Positions 16,296-24,874 of a stretch of DNA of 49,156 nucleotides are shown here, in pieces (within the stretch, counting starts at the first letter, position 1; every line of letters begins with the position of its first letter). The notes under the pieces were generated by a model that searched no databases, had not been told where the DNA came from, and was given only the letters and a program-made list of their open reading frames with translations. The translations under genes were made by a program, and so were the position numbers. Origin of the DNA: Pseudomonadota bacterium (lineage in GTDB: Bacteria > Bdellovibrionota > UBA2428); the NCBI GenBank assembly GCA_018001635.1, contig JAGNHS010000018.1, forward strand, positions 1 to 49,156. The letters are read 5' to 3'.

Positions 16296-17253
16296 CTTCC
16301 CAGATTTCTCCTTGTATATTCTCTTGTTTTAGCAGAGCTTCGAGTTCTTCGCGAATGGGGCGTTCAGAAATGAAGTGGGGGTTTGGCCCGGCGTCCAATG
16401 TCCAATAATAATCTCGAGTGTGTCGTAGATTTAAGGCATGAAGCAACTTTTTGGTCTCTGGAAGAAGATAGTCGATAGGTGATGATGAGCTCTGCATGAT
16501 TTTATGCATTTCAAGAGCTTCTTCTTCAATCAGCGGTCCTAAGTCATTTATGGCTTTTGATTCTAAGGCCCTCAAAACTTTCTCAGTTCTTTGTGGTAGC
16601 TTTTCCAGTCGAGTTTTCATGTGCGGACTGCTTTGAGCTAAAAGATGTCCTTGAGAACTTGAAACAGTTTTTTTTTCCCGAGAAAGAATTAAAACGGTGT
16701 CGTAAAGCTTCCAGTCTAAGTTGAGTTTTTTGGCGTATTGGCTTTCCCAATAACAAAAAGGACCCTCTATGGATCGTGATGCCGATCCCGAGCCCCTTCT
16801 GGCTAGTGATGAGAGAAGTTCTGTATTCTTTATATAAGATTCCATTTTTGAAGGGTCTGTTTTAAATATTTCCTGGAGAGTGGCTAGAGTCAGAGCCGCA
16901 AAGGCAGAAGCGGATGAAGCTAATCCAGTGGCCATTGGAAAATTGTTTTCACTTTTCACCACACAAGGAAAGCGCTTGATTTTTAATTCATCAAAAATTC
17001 TATCGAGATGTTTTGCGACTTTTTTTTGATCCTCGGGTGAGGCTATTTTGTTGTTGATAAAAATATCATCCGATTCACTCTCATGAATTTGAGAAACTTC
17101 AGCAACTGTTTGAGCTTTGGAAAGTGTCATGCTGATGGATGGATTGAGTCCGATGTTTCGATCCGAATCACTTTGTGATTCTTTTTTTCCCCAGTATTTA
17201 ATAAGGGCAATATTCGGAGATGCGACGGCTTTTGATGTCACTGAAGACTCCAT
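16264..17253 (-). CDS. mvaD: Diphosphomevalonate decarboxylase
   Basis: 329 residues from the ATG at 17253 (MESSVTSKAVASPNIALIKYW). An upstream in-frame start at 17292 lacks family residues. Family motifs: ASPNIALIKYWGK, ATGLASSASAFAAL (phosphate loop), RRGSGSASRS, and TLDAGPNPH near the C-terminus with the catalytic Asp region. The enzyme uses ATP to turn mevalonate diphosphate into isopentenyl diphosphate. The start overlaps the phosphomevalonate kinase end by 16 bases, and its own end overlaps the CPBP-like gene. Confidence 0.93.
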   Translation of the reverse strand: MESSVTSKAVASPNIALIKYWGKKESQSDSDRNIGLNPSISMTLSKAQTVAEVSQIHESESDDIFINNKIASPEDQKKVAKHLDRIFDELKIKRFPCVVKSENNFPMATGLASSASAFAALTLATLQEIFKTDPSKMESYIKNTELLSSLARRGSGSASRSIEGPFCYWESQYAKKLNLDWKLYDTVLILSREKKTVSSSQGHLLAQSSPHMKTRLEKLPQRTEKVLRALESKAINDLGPLIEEEALEMHKIMQSSSSPIDYLLPETKKLLHALNLRHTRDYYWTLDAGPNPHFISERPIREELEALLKQENIQGEIWEDECGYGAKLL

Positions 17254-18161
17254 TCTACTTCTGTGGACCAAGCATAATTTGAATTCCACCAAGCGTTTGA
17301 ATCGAGAAAATCTTGAAGCTTTACTTTGGATTCATTTTGAAGGAGGGCTAAAAAGGCATCACCACCACCTGCTCCGATAGACTTCATGGTTTTAATGAGA
17401 TTGCATTTTTGAGCTTCAATTAAAATATTTTGGAATTCTTCTCTCATAATGTTTTTTTCGCGAAGCAATTTTCGGTGTTCCTCTATAGTTTTTTCCCAGT
17501 CTCTATGGATTAAAAAATCTAAAACGCTATTCGCAATTTTTTTTGACCATTGAGCTTCGGTGTTTTGATTTTTGAGAGCGTTTTGTGTGTTTAATTTTTT
17601 ACCTGAATGCAAAATAATTAGGTCTTCGGGTTTTGAAAGTGAGATTTTTTCGGCCTGTCCTTTTCGGTAGACAAGGCTGCCACCAAAAACCTGAGCGGCG
17701 AGATCGGCTCCTGAGCCTTGAAAAACTTTTTGATAGGCGGGCCAGGCCATGTCCCAAAGTTTTTTTGAATCTGAATAAGTTTTTCCTTGAGAAAGTTTTT
17801 GATCTATTAAAAATAAAGTTAAGAATAAAGCGCTGCTACTGCCTAATCCTTCGCTTATTTTCCAATCACATTGGGTTTCAAGAGTGTAACCTTTGTAGTG
17901 ATCATTATAAAAATTCTTGTTAAATGACTTTAAAATTTCAAGAGTGAGCGACCAAAATTCGGGAGTTTTTTGATTTTCATTGGAATAATGAAATTCTTCA
18001 TTTTGATGTTTGAGAATAAAAGAGTCTAGGTGGGTTTTTTTAAGTGAAGTTTTAAAAAAGACACTCAAACTTTGAACAATCGCGGGAGCACCTTCGAGGA
18101 CTGCCCACTCTCCAAAGAGTAAAATCTTAGCTGGGGCTTGAGCTACTAAGGACACCGACAT
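17238..18161 (-). CDS. mvaK2: Phosphomevalonate kinase (GHMP family)
   Basis: 307 residues from the ATG at 18161, which has AAAGGA six bases upstream; the frame is open to 18269 inside mvaA but that part has no family features. Motifs: APAKILLFGEWAVLEGAPAI, ISEGLGSSSALFLTLF (glycine loop), GSGADLAAQVFGGSLVY and MKSIGAGGGDAFLAL. The GSGADLAAQ motif and the operon position between mvaA and mvaD point to phosphomevalonate kinase, the step between mevalonate kinase and decarboxylase. The start overlaps the 3' end of mvaA by 35 bases, which suggests translational coupling. Confidence 0.87.
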   Translation of the reverse strand: MSVSLVAQAPAKILLFGEWAVLEGAPAIVQSLSVFFKTSLKKTHLDSFILKHQNEEFHYSNENQKTPEFWSLTLEILKSFNKNFYNDHYKGYTLETQCDWKISEGLGSSSALFLTLFLIDQKLSQGKTYSDSKKLWDMAWPAYQKVFQGSGADLAAQVFGGSLVYRKGQAEKISLSKPEDLIILHSGKKLNTQNALKNQNTEAQWSKKIANSVLDFLIHRDWEKTIEEHRKLLREKNIMREEFQNILIEAQKCNLIKTMKSIGAGGGDAFLALLQNESKVKLQDFLDSNAWWNSNYAWSTEVEWSLQ

Positions 18162-19476
18162 TGGCTTCCTTTTGGGATTTGTCTCGGAGTTCGCGAAGAA
18201 GTTCCTCGGCTTTTCCTGCGGAAATGTTTTTTCCCTGTAACATTTCTTTTGCAATGATTTCGACTTCATTGCGGTTGGCGCCTGCTGCTAAAGCTAAGTT
18301 TTTAGCATGAAGTTTCATGTGGCCTCGCTGAATGCCTGTTGTGCAAAGCGCGCGCATAGCTGCGAGATTGGCCGCAAGACCAGAGCAGGCAACAATTTGA
18401 GAGAGTTGTGCTGCGTTTGGATTTTCTAAAATTTGAAGTGACACTCGGGCCATAGGATGAAGTCGAGTGACTCCTCCTACAGTGCCAAGTTGTAGCGGAA
18501 TTTCTAATTCACCAATGAGGTCGTTGTTGTCGTTGAGTGTCCATCGGCTCAGCGAACGATAGCGACCTGTTCGAGCCGCATAAGCATGAGCACCCGCTTC
18601 AACGGCGCGCCAATCATTACCCGTAGCAATCACAACGGGATCGATTCCATTCATTATACCTTTGTTATGAGTGGTAGCGCGATAGGGGTCGTTGTCAGCA
18701 AAAATGAAGGCCTCATGAATTCTGGCCGTCATTTCTGAAGGATTCCAATGTAGGGAAGGGTCTCTAAATGAAAGACGTTCTTTCTCTACACAACAAGTGG
18801 CTTTGACCACTCGTCGGTCGGCAAGGTTGCTTAGAATTTTAAGACCGATTCTAGCGCCGCTCAATTCTTCAAATAAAGGCGCGAGTCTTTCGCAAGCCGT
18901 GTTGATTAAGTTAGCACCCATGGCATCTTTAGTGTCCATGAGTAAGTGAACCACTAAAAAGGGAATTTCGGCTTCACTAAAAGTGCGAACTTCTAAATCG
19001 CGTGCACCACCGCCACGCATGAGTAGGCGAGGATGAATTTCGTTGGCCACTTTTAAAAGTTCATTTTTGTGTTTGTAAATTTTTTCTGTGACTTCTGAAA
19101 ACTTTGAAATCGGTAAATCAAGAATTTGAATTTGCCCAATCATCATTTGAGAAATCACTTCAGTTTTAAAACCACCTGATTCGTAAATGATTTTCGCGGC
19201 ATTACTGGTGGCGGCTACCACTGAGCTTTCTTCAACGGCCATGGGAACAAGATAATCGTGATTATTAATTTTGAAGCTCGTCGCAATTCCCATAGGGAGA
19301 GGATAGGAACCCACTGCATTTTCAACAAAAAGATCGGCTATATCAAAATTTAATGAACCATCGCGAGTGAGAATTTGTGTTTGGTCCACAGGTAAATTAC
19401 AGAAATCTCTTAGGGCGTCGAGTCTTTCGCCTCTTTGGAGTTTGTAAAAACCGCTGATACGACTATTTTTGCTCAT
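18127..19476 (-). CDS. mvaA: Hydroxymethylglutaryl-CoA reductase, class II type
   Basis: 449 residues. The catalytic set known for class II HMG-CoA reductases can be located: Glu83 in AVEESSVVAA, Lys272 in HNKGIMNGID, Asp288 in ATGNDWRAV and His386 in GIQRGHMKLHAKN. Other family blocks are VGSYPLPMGIATSF, RGGGARDLEVR and LQLGTVGGVTRLHP. The enzyme makes or consumes mevalonate; within a complete downstream pathway it should work in the biosynthetic direction. GGGAG-type ribosome site (GGGAG, seven bases) supports the ATG at 19476. It overlaps fni by 14 bases and phosphomevalonate kinase by 35. Confidence 0.95.
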   Translation of the reverse strand: MSKNSRISGFYKLQRGERLDALRDFCNLPVDQTQILTRDGSLNFDIADLFVENAVGSYPLPMGIATSFKINNHDYLVPMAVEESSVVAATSNAAKIIYESGGFKTEVISQMMIGQIQILDLPISKFSEVTEKIYKHKNELLKVANEIHPRLLMRGGGARDLEVRTFSEAEIPFLVVHLLMDTKDAMGANLINTACERLAPLFEELSGARIGLKILSNLADRRVVKATCCVEKERLSFRDPSLHWNPSEMTARIHEAFIFADNDPYRATTHNKGIMNGIDPVVIATGNDWRAVEAGAHAYAARTGRYRSLSRWTLNDNNDLIGELEIPLQLGTVGGVTRLHPMARVSLQILENPNAAQLSQIVACSGLAANLAAMRALCTTGIQRGHMKLHAKNLALAAGANRNEVEIIAKEMLQGKNISAGKAEELLRELRDKSQKEANVGVLSSSSPS

Positions 19477-20476
19477 TCTTTAGCTCCCGACATGTTTTTT
19501 TTCCCGAACACAAAAGGGCAATTTTCAAGGCTTTACAAAATTCATCGTAAAAATTTTGCAAAGCTTCAGGGCCTTTATGGGCTTCCTTTAAAAAGGGCAA
19601 AGCCATTCCTACTATATCAGCTCCAATATAAATTGCTTTGGCAGCGTCTAATCCGTTGCGAATTCCACCCGATCCAATGATTGGAAAGGTGGGGCCCAAA
19701 GCTTTTCTGTTTTCACGAATAGCCGTTGGAGTGGGAATTCCCCAGTCACGGTAAATGTCTCCAAGTGGCCTTTGGCTTTCTTCTCTGAGCCCTTCAATGT
19801 AGCCCCAGTGAGTGCCGCCTTTTCCTGCGACGTCTATGGCATCGACTCCAGCATTTTTAAGGTCTTTGGCGCTGTTCGTATCGATGCCACAACCCACTTC
19901 TTTTACGATGAGAGGAATGCTGAGTTGTCTTTTGAAATTTTCGATTTTTGAAAGAAGACCTTTAAAGTTGGTGTCACCACCACTTTGAATGGCTTCCTGT
20001 AAGGGGTTTAGATGAAGTATAAAAGCTTGGGCTTGGAGTTTGTCGGCTAAATTTAGAGCTTGATCAATGCTGACGCCATAATTGAATTGAACGGCACCTA
20101 GATTGGCAAAGAAAATTCCATTGGGAGCCTGAGCTCTGAGGTTAAAAAAATTTTCTAAAGGTTTTTCGAGGGCTATTCTTTGAGAGCCCACTCCCATGGC
20201 TATAGAATTGTTTTGAGCAAACTTAGCCAGAATGGAATTGATTTTTTCACCCTCAGGAGTTCCGCCGGTCATGCTTGAAATTAAAATCGGAGCTTTTAAT
20301 TTCAAACCGAGAAATTGTGTGTCGAGTTCGATGTCGCTCAAGTTTATTTCTGGAAGGGCACGATGATTTAATGCAATTTCATTCCAATAAGAATGATTTA
20401 AGCTATTCACATCTTGCTTGAGGCAAATGTCTAAATGCTCATCTTTACGCGTGCCGATGGAAGGAGGCGTTGTCAT
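19463..20476 (-). CDS. fni: Type 2 isopentenyl-diphosphate delta-isomerase (FMN-dependent)
   Basis: 337 residues. I place the start at ATG 20476, two bases after the polyprenyl synthase stop; a TTG at 20485 is in frame. Family features: RKDEHLDICL at the N-terminus, APILISSMTGGTPEG and GVGSQRIALE (flavin/substrate loops), LIVKEVGCGID, VAGKGGTHWGYIEG, and GSGGIRNGLDAAKAI for the FMN phosphate. It interconverts isopentenyl and dimethylallyl diphosphate using reduced FMN. It sits between the prenyl synthase and HMG-CoA reductase in the operon. Confidence 0.94.
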   Translation of the reverse strand: MTTPPSIGTRKDEHLDICLKQDVNSLNHSYWNEIALNHRALPEINLSDIELDTQFLGLKLKAPILISSMTGGTPEGEKINSILAKFAQNNSIAMGVGSQRIALEKPLENFFNLRAQAPNGIFFANLGAVQFNYGVSIDQALNLADKLQAQAFILHLNPLQEAIQSGGDTNFKGLLSKIENFKRQLSIPLIVKEVGCGIDTNSAKDLKNAGVDAIDVAGKGGTHWGYIEGLREESQRPLGDIYRDWGIPTPTAIRENRKALGPTFPIIGSGGIRNGLDAAKAIYIGADIVGMALPFLKEAHKGPEALQNFYDEFCKALKIALLCSGKKTCRELKNEQK

Positions 20477-20478
20477 GC

Positions 20479-21543
20479 TTAACAAGTCTCCTGAATTTTT
20501 TGAGCATGAAAAAGACCTTCTTCGAGACGACAGGCCAATATTTGAAGACTTTCATCAAGGCTTGCGGGATTGGCTAAACTATCGAGTTGTTTTTCAGCCA
20601 GTTGAATATGTTTTGTGAATACTTTTTTGATGTCTTCTAAAACTTTCGGAGTCGCACAAAGAACTTGAAGTTCTCGAACATCATTTCTGAGATCTTCAAT
20701 GCTTTTGCTGTTGTTTGAAAGATTTTTCCAAAGCTCTATCACTCGAGAATTACTTTGAGCGGCTATAGTTACCGGAAGTGTAGGCGCCGAGGTCGCCCAT
20801 TCAATAAGGTTGTCTTGCGACGAATTAAGAGGATTGAGTTCGAAAGTGTCTAAGACATCGTCGGCCATTTGAAAGGCAATCCCTAAGTTTTCGCCAAAAT
20901 TATAAGCTTCATTGACAACGTTTACTCCGGAACCCCATGCGGCTGTTTCTACGGCCCAGGCAAAAAGTGCTGCCGTTTTACAGCTAGCCACCGTGACGTA
21001 ATTATCAATTGAGAGCTCTCGACTTTGGGCATTTTGATGTTGCCAAAGTTCGCCTTCCACTAATTTTTTAATAGTGATGGCAAGTCTACGAGAGGGTTCC
21101 AAAAGAGCTCGTTCCATGAGTAATGAAAAGGCATCGGCATAAACGTAATCGCCGACTAATATGGCCGTTTTATTTCCATGAAGGATGTGGGCGGCGGGCA
21201 TGTCGCGACGATTGGGAGAATTGTCGATCACATCATCGTGAAAAAGAGTGGCTGTGTGAACCCATTCAGCGACTGCGGCTAAAGTGTGTAAGTCGCTAGG
21301 ATTAATTTTAGATTTAAATTGGGGAAGTTTTTCTAGAGCTCTATAGGTGAGGCACATGAGAAGTGGGCGAATGCGTTTTCCGCCTGAGGCCACTAAGCGC
21401 GCAGAGAGCTCTCTCGGTAATTTGTTTTCAGATTGAATGCTTGTGCGCAGGATTTCCTCAACTTTAAGGAGGTCTTCTTCAAGTTGATGGCTTTTCCAGC
21501 GATCAAGCACAGCAGCGTCATTTGGATCCTGAATATTAAGCAT
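20479..21543 (-). CDS. Polyprenyl diphosphate synthase
   Basis: 354 residues, first gene of the isoprenoid operon. GGKRIRP and the first aspartate-rich motif HDDVID are intact, and the second motif is seen as FQMADDVLD. The usual GK-x-x-G-x-D stretch after the second motif is replaced by LNSSQDNLIEWATSAPTLPV, which is unusual. TATLFHDDVIDNSPNRRDMP is typical of long-chain (C30-C50, IspB-like) synthases, which make quinone side chains; chain length cannot be fixed from sequence. Its stop is two bases before the fni start, so the two are probably translationally coupled. Confidence 0.85.
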   Translation of the reverse strand: MLNIQDPNDAAVLDRWKSHQLEEDLLKVEEILRTSIQSENKLPRELSARLVASGGKRIRPLLMCLTYRALEKLPQFKSKINPSDLHTLAAVAEWVHTATLFHDDVIDNSPNRRDMPAAHILHGNKTAILVGDYVYADAFSLLMERALLEPSRRLAITIKKLVEGELWQHQNAQSRELSIDNYVTVASCKTAALFAWAVETAAWGSGVNVVNEAYNFGENLGIAFQMADDVLDTFELNPLNSSQDNLIEWATSAPTLPVTIAAQSNSRVIELWKNLSNNSKSIEDLRNDVRELQVLCATPKVLEDIKKVFTKHIQLAEKQLDSLANPASLDESLQILACRLEEGLFHAQKIQETC

Positions 21544-21668
21544 AAAGACTCAAGCTAACTCTTAGGCCGAGCTGGTCTTTTTGTATAGTAATAGGTCCTA
21601 AAAAATACAGCAAAATCGATCAAAAAGCTCTGAAAGAACGCTGAGTTCTAGGAGATCTAAATCTCGAA

Positions 21669-24143
21669 TTAACGAGACTTAGATTTTCCTGCATCGCTAG
21701 CTTCAGTTTTGCTTGGAGCTGGGCTGGGCGTATCACTTGCTAGTGGAAGTGTTACGTTGAGTTCTAGACCCAGGCCAAGTTTTAGAACTTCAGCCATTTC
21801 TTTTGCAAAATAGAAAGTCATAGTTCTGCGGAGTTCTTCTGGGATGTCATCGAGATCCTTACGGTTTTTCTCTGGGAGAATAACGGTGTCTATCCCAGCT
21901 CGTCTGGCTGCAAGCACCTTTTCCTTAATACCACCCACCGGTAAAACGGCTCCTCGAAGTGTTATTTCGCCTGTCATGGCCGTTTTAGGATTAATAGTTC
22001 TGCCGCTGATAAGTGAAGTTAAAGCCGTTAAAATAGCCACGCCAGCGCTGGGACCGTCTTTTGGAATAGCGCCGCTGGGCACGTGAATGTGATAGTCATA
22101 ATCGGTGAAGGCTTTGTCCTCGATGCCAAGTGCAGCAGATGTGCTTCTGACCCAAGATTCTGCAGCTTTTGCTGATTCTTTCATCACATCACCTAACTGA
22201 CCGGTAAGTATGAGATTGCCTTTGCCTTTCATGCGAGTGGCTTCGATGAAAAGAATGTCGCCGCCCACAGGAGTCCACGCTAGTCCAGTCGCAATTCCTG
22301 ATTTGGCGGTTCTTTCGGCAACATCTAGGAAGTATTTATCTTTGCCTAGAATTTCTTCGATATCATTTTCTTCTATGACTTTTTTAGTAGTGACAATTCC
22401 ACGAGCAATGTCTTTGGCCACAGATCGAGCCACACTAGCAATTTCTCTCTTAAGGTTTCGAACTCCAGCTTCGCGAGTGTGGTGTTGGATAATTTTTCGA
22501 AGAGCAGCTTCACTAATATCAAGTTGTTCTTCTTTTACACCGTGAGCTTCTTTTTGCTCTTTCACCAAATAATTTTGAGCAATGTTAAGTTTTTCTTCTT
22601 CGGTGTATCCAGGAATGCGGATAAATTCGAGACGGTCATAGAGAGCCGGCGGAATATTCTCAGCCATGTTAGCAGTGGCTATGAACAACACCTTAGAAAG
22701 ATCGAATGGAACATCCAAGTAATGATCGGTGAAAGTGTGATTCTGTTCGGGGTCGAGCACTTCAAGCATGGCTGATGCGGGATCGCCACGAAAGTCCGAG
22801 GCCATTTTATCGAGCTCATCTAACAAAATAACTGGGTTGTTAGTTTTAGCGCGCTTGAGAGCTTGGATGATTCTTCCAGGCATCGCTCCAACATAGGTTC
22901 TACGATGTCCGCGAATTTCAGCGTCATCTCTAACACCACCTAGAGCAATTCTTACAAACTCACGTCCTAAAGAACTGGCAATAGATTTACCAAGTGAAGT
23001 TTTACCAACCCCAGGAGGTCCCGATAAGCATAGGATGGGGCCCTTCATGTCGGATTTTAATTTCAAGACGGAAAGATATTCGAGAATACGTTTTTTAACT
23101 TTATCGAGGCCGTAGTGATCGCGATTAAGAACGCTTTCAGCGTTTTCAATCGACATATTGTCGGAGGTGGATTTGCTCCACGGCATTTCAATGAGCCATT
23201 CTACATAGGTGCGAATCACGCCGTGCTCAGCGCTACTGGGCGACATGCGCGACATGCGATCGAGTTCTTTCATCGCGATTTTTTCAACTTCATCAGGCAT
23301 TTTGCAAAGTTTAACTTTGTCGCGAAGCTCGTCGATTTCTTCTTCTTCGTCTTTTTGGCCTAATTCACGTTGAAGTACTTTGATTTGTTCTTTGAGGTAA
23401 TACTCTCGTTGATTTTTCAGCACTTCATCTTTGATGTCGCCTTGAATTTTTTTAGAGAGCTCAAGGATGTCGATTTCTTTGTTGAGAAGTCGAGTGATTT
23501 TTTCGAGACGAGTTTTAACGTCGCCAGTGCTGAGAATATCTTGTTTTTCATTCTCATTAACGTTGAGATATGAGGCGATAAGATCGGCGAGATAATCTGG
23601 ATCGTTAATGCTTTCTACAAAGATCGCGGCTTCATCGGGGATCGTTGGAGAAAGTGAAATAATTCTACGCCCCAAGGACTTAATGTTTTTAACCAGGGCT
23701 TCAATCTCAATAGGGAGATTGTCGGGATCTTGAATACCGTTTGGAACAGCTTCAATGCGAGCCACGAGTGTGCGTGCTTCTAGGCTTTCGGTTTCGTCGA
23801 GCTCTCCGTAATCTTCAGCTTTAGCTTCGCCGAGAAAATTGATTCGCGATAAACCATGAACAAGAACAGTGAGAGTTCCATCGTTCATTTTTTGAATTTT
23901 TTCGATTCGAGCCAGCACTCCATAAGAATAGAGGTCTTGAAGTTTGGGCTCATCCACACTTTTGTCTTTTTGAGTGACGATAGCGATAAGACCATTTTCG
24001 CCGACTTTAATTACAGAAGCGACGGATCGAGGGCGGCCCACGGAAATTGGCATTTTCATCATCGGAAAAAGCACCGCATTCCGCAAAGGAAGCACGGGGG
24101 CCGTTTGTGGGATTTCGACTTTCTTAATTTTGATGTCGCTCAT
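21669..24143 (-). CDS. lon: ATP-dependent protease Lon (LonA type)
   Basis: 824 residues, normal length for LonA. Domains in order: N-terminal substrate domain (VLPLRNAVLFPMMKMPISVG), coiled coil, AAA+ module with Walker A GPPGVGKT (375-382) and Walker B VILLDELDKM, and a C-terminal protease domain with the Ser699/Lys742 dyad (PKDGPSAGVA, VGGIKEK). The tail from about 800 is Ser/Pro/Ala-rich. It degrades damaged and regulatory proteins in the cytosol. It is transcribed alone; an imperfect 35-base palindrome lies in the gap upstream. Confidence 0.97.
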   Translation of the reverse strand: MSDIKIKKVEIPQTAPVLPLRNAVLFPMMKMPISVGRPRSVASVIKVGENGLIAIVTQKDKSVDEPKLQDLYSYGVLARIEKIQKMNDGTLTVLVHGLSRINFLGEAKAEDYGELDETESLEARTLVARIEAVPNGIQDPDNLPIEIEALVKNIKSLGRRIISLSPTIPDEAAIFVESINDPDYLADLIASYLNVNENEKQDILSTGDVKTRLEKITRLLNKEIDILELSKKIQGDIKDEVLKNQREYYLKEQIKVLQRELGQKDEEEEIDELRDKVKLCKMPDEVEKIAMKELDRMSRMSPSSAEHGVIRTYVEWLIEMPWSKSTSDNMSIENAESVLNRDHYGLDKVKKRILEYLSVLKLKSDMKGPILCLSGPPGVGKTSLGKSIASSLGREFVRIALGGVRDDAEIRGHRRTYVGAMPGRIIQALKRAKTNNPVILLDELDKMASDFRGDPASAMLEVLDPEQNHTFTDHYLDVPFDLSKVLFIATANMAENIPPALYDRLEFIRIPGYTEEEKLNIAQNYLVKEQKEAHGVKEEQLDISEAALRKIIQHHTREAGVRNLKREIASVARSVAKDIARGIVTTKKVIEENDIEEILGKDKYFLDVAERTAKSGIATGLAWTPVGGDILFIEATRMKGKGNLILTGQLGDVMKESAKAAESWVRSTSAALGIEDKAFTDYDYHIHVPSGAIPKDGPSAGVAILTALTSLISGRTINPKTAMTGEITLRGAVLPVGGIKEKVLAARRAGIDTVILPEKNRKDLDDIPEELRRTMTFYFAKEMAEVLKLGLGLELNVTLPLASDTPSPAPSKTEASDAGKSKSR

Positions 24144-24175
24144 AGAACCAGTATGGTGTCGTAAGTGACCGAGTC

Positions 24176-24210
24176 AAGCTATCCCTTAGGCACAGCCTAA
24201 AGCATAGCTT
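24176..24210. repeat. Imperfect 35-base palindrome between the deacetylase operon and lon
   Basis: AAGCTAT, a 3x3 internal loop, TTAGGC, ACA, GCCTAA, then ATAGCTT. It lies 33 bases upstream of the lon ATG and 13 bases downstream of the preceding operon's last stop (24224). No T-run follows on either strand, so a regulatory stem or operator for lon is as likely as a terminator. Confidence 0.5.
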
Positions 24211-24223
24211 AACGCATGGCGCA

Positions 24224-24874
24224 TTATTTGAGCAGGGCTTCGGCGCTCAAGTAAAAAGAGTTCTTTTCTAATTTGAGCATGAGGGCCTCGGCCTCATCCA
24301 TGGAATTGGGCTTTTTAGGCACCCATTCAAATTTAGAGGCATTGAGGTCGGCTATAAAATTAGGGTTTTTGATTTTTAACTTTTTAGAATTTGGAGGATG
24401 CATGGGGTCGGGGCCGCAGTCTAAGGTCAATAGACCCTTTTGGGTTTTATATTTGAGGATATTGGGGCAAAGAATTTCTTTTTGAAGAGTTTTAAATTCA
24501 TTTTTTTCAATATTAAACGAAATGAAGCTGGGTGTGGATAGGCCTGCTTTGCGCAATTGAGTGATTAAGAAGACTTCCTGTTTATTAGATGAGGGAAGAA
24601 TGGCAACAATTTGTTCGCCCTCAAAGTCTTGAGGAAGAAAAAAATTCTTGGCCTTCATAGAGGGTGGTTCGACGATAGATATCTTAGTCTTATCGGGACC
24701 GGGGGTGAGAATTTCGCTTGCAGCTACAAAAAGAATGTTTTTTCCATCTTCGATTTTTAGAAGAGCAGCGTTAATGATTTTTGATTTTTGAATAATGTTT
24801 TCGGGATTAGAAAAAATAATTGAACTTGATGAAATCCCAATTAGAATTATTAAATATATTTTTATTAATTTCAT
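24224..24874 (-). CDS. Exported protein of unknown function
   Basis: 216 residues with a clear signal peptide (MKLIKIYLIILIGISSSS, cut near IIFS). I do not recognise the rest. It looks like a small beta-rich periplasmic domain (NILFVAASEILTPG, FISFNIEKNEF, LLTLDCGPDPMHPP) with two Cys residues (ILCPN, LDCGP) that could pair. Its ATG overlaps the stop of the polysaccharide deacetylase gene (ATGA), so it is the last of a three-gene exported-protein operon. A role alongside the deacetylase in envelope or sugar-polymer modification is inference from context. Confidence 0.7.
   Translation of the reverse strand: MKLIKIYLIILIGISSSSIIFSNPENIIQKSKIINAALLKIEDGKNILFVAASEILTPGPDKTKISIVEPPSMKAKNFFLPQDFEGEQIVAILPSSNKQEVFLITQLRKAGLSTPSFISFNIEKNEFKTLQKEILCPNILKYKTQKGLLTLDCGPDPMHPPNSKKLKIKNPNFIADLNASKFEWVPKKPNSMDEAEALMLKLEKNSFYLSAEALLK

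Noticed and set aside
22479..24168. Several plus-strand frames antisense to lon
   Set aside because: They are opposite a complete Lon protease gene; their residues (Phe/His-rich) are what antisense reading of Lys/Glu-rich codons produces.
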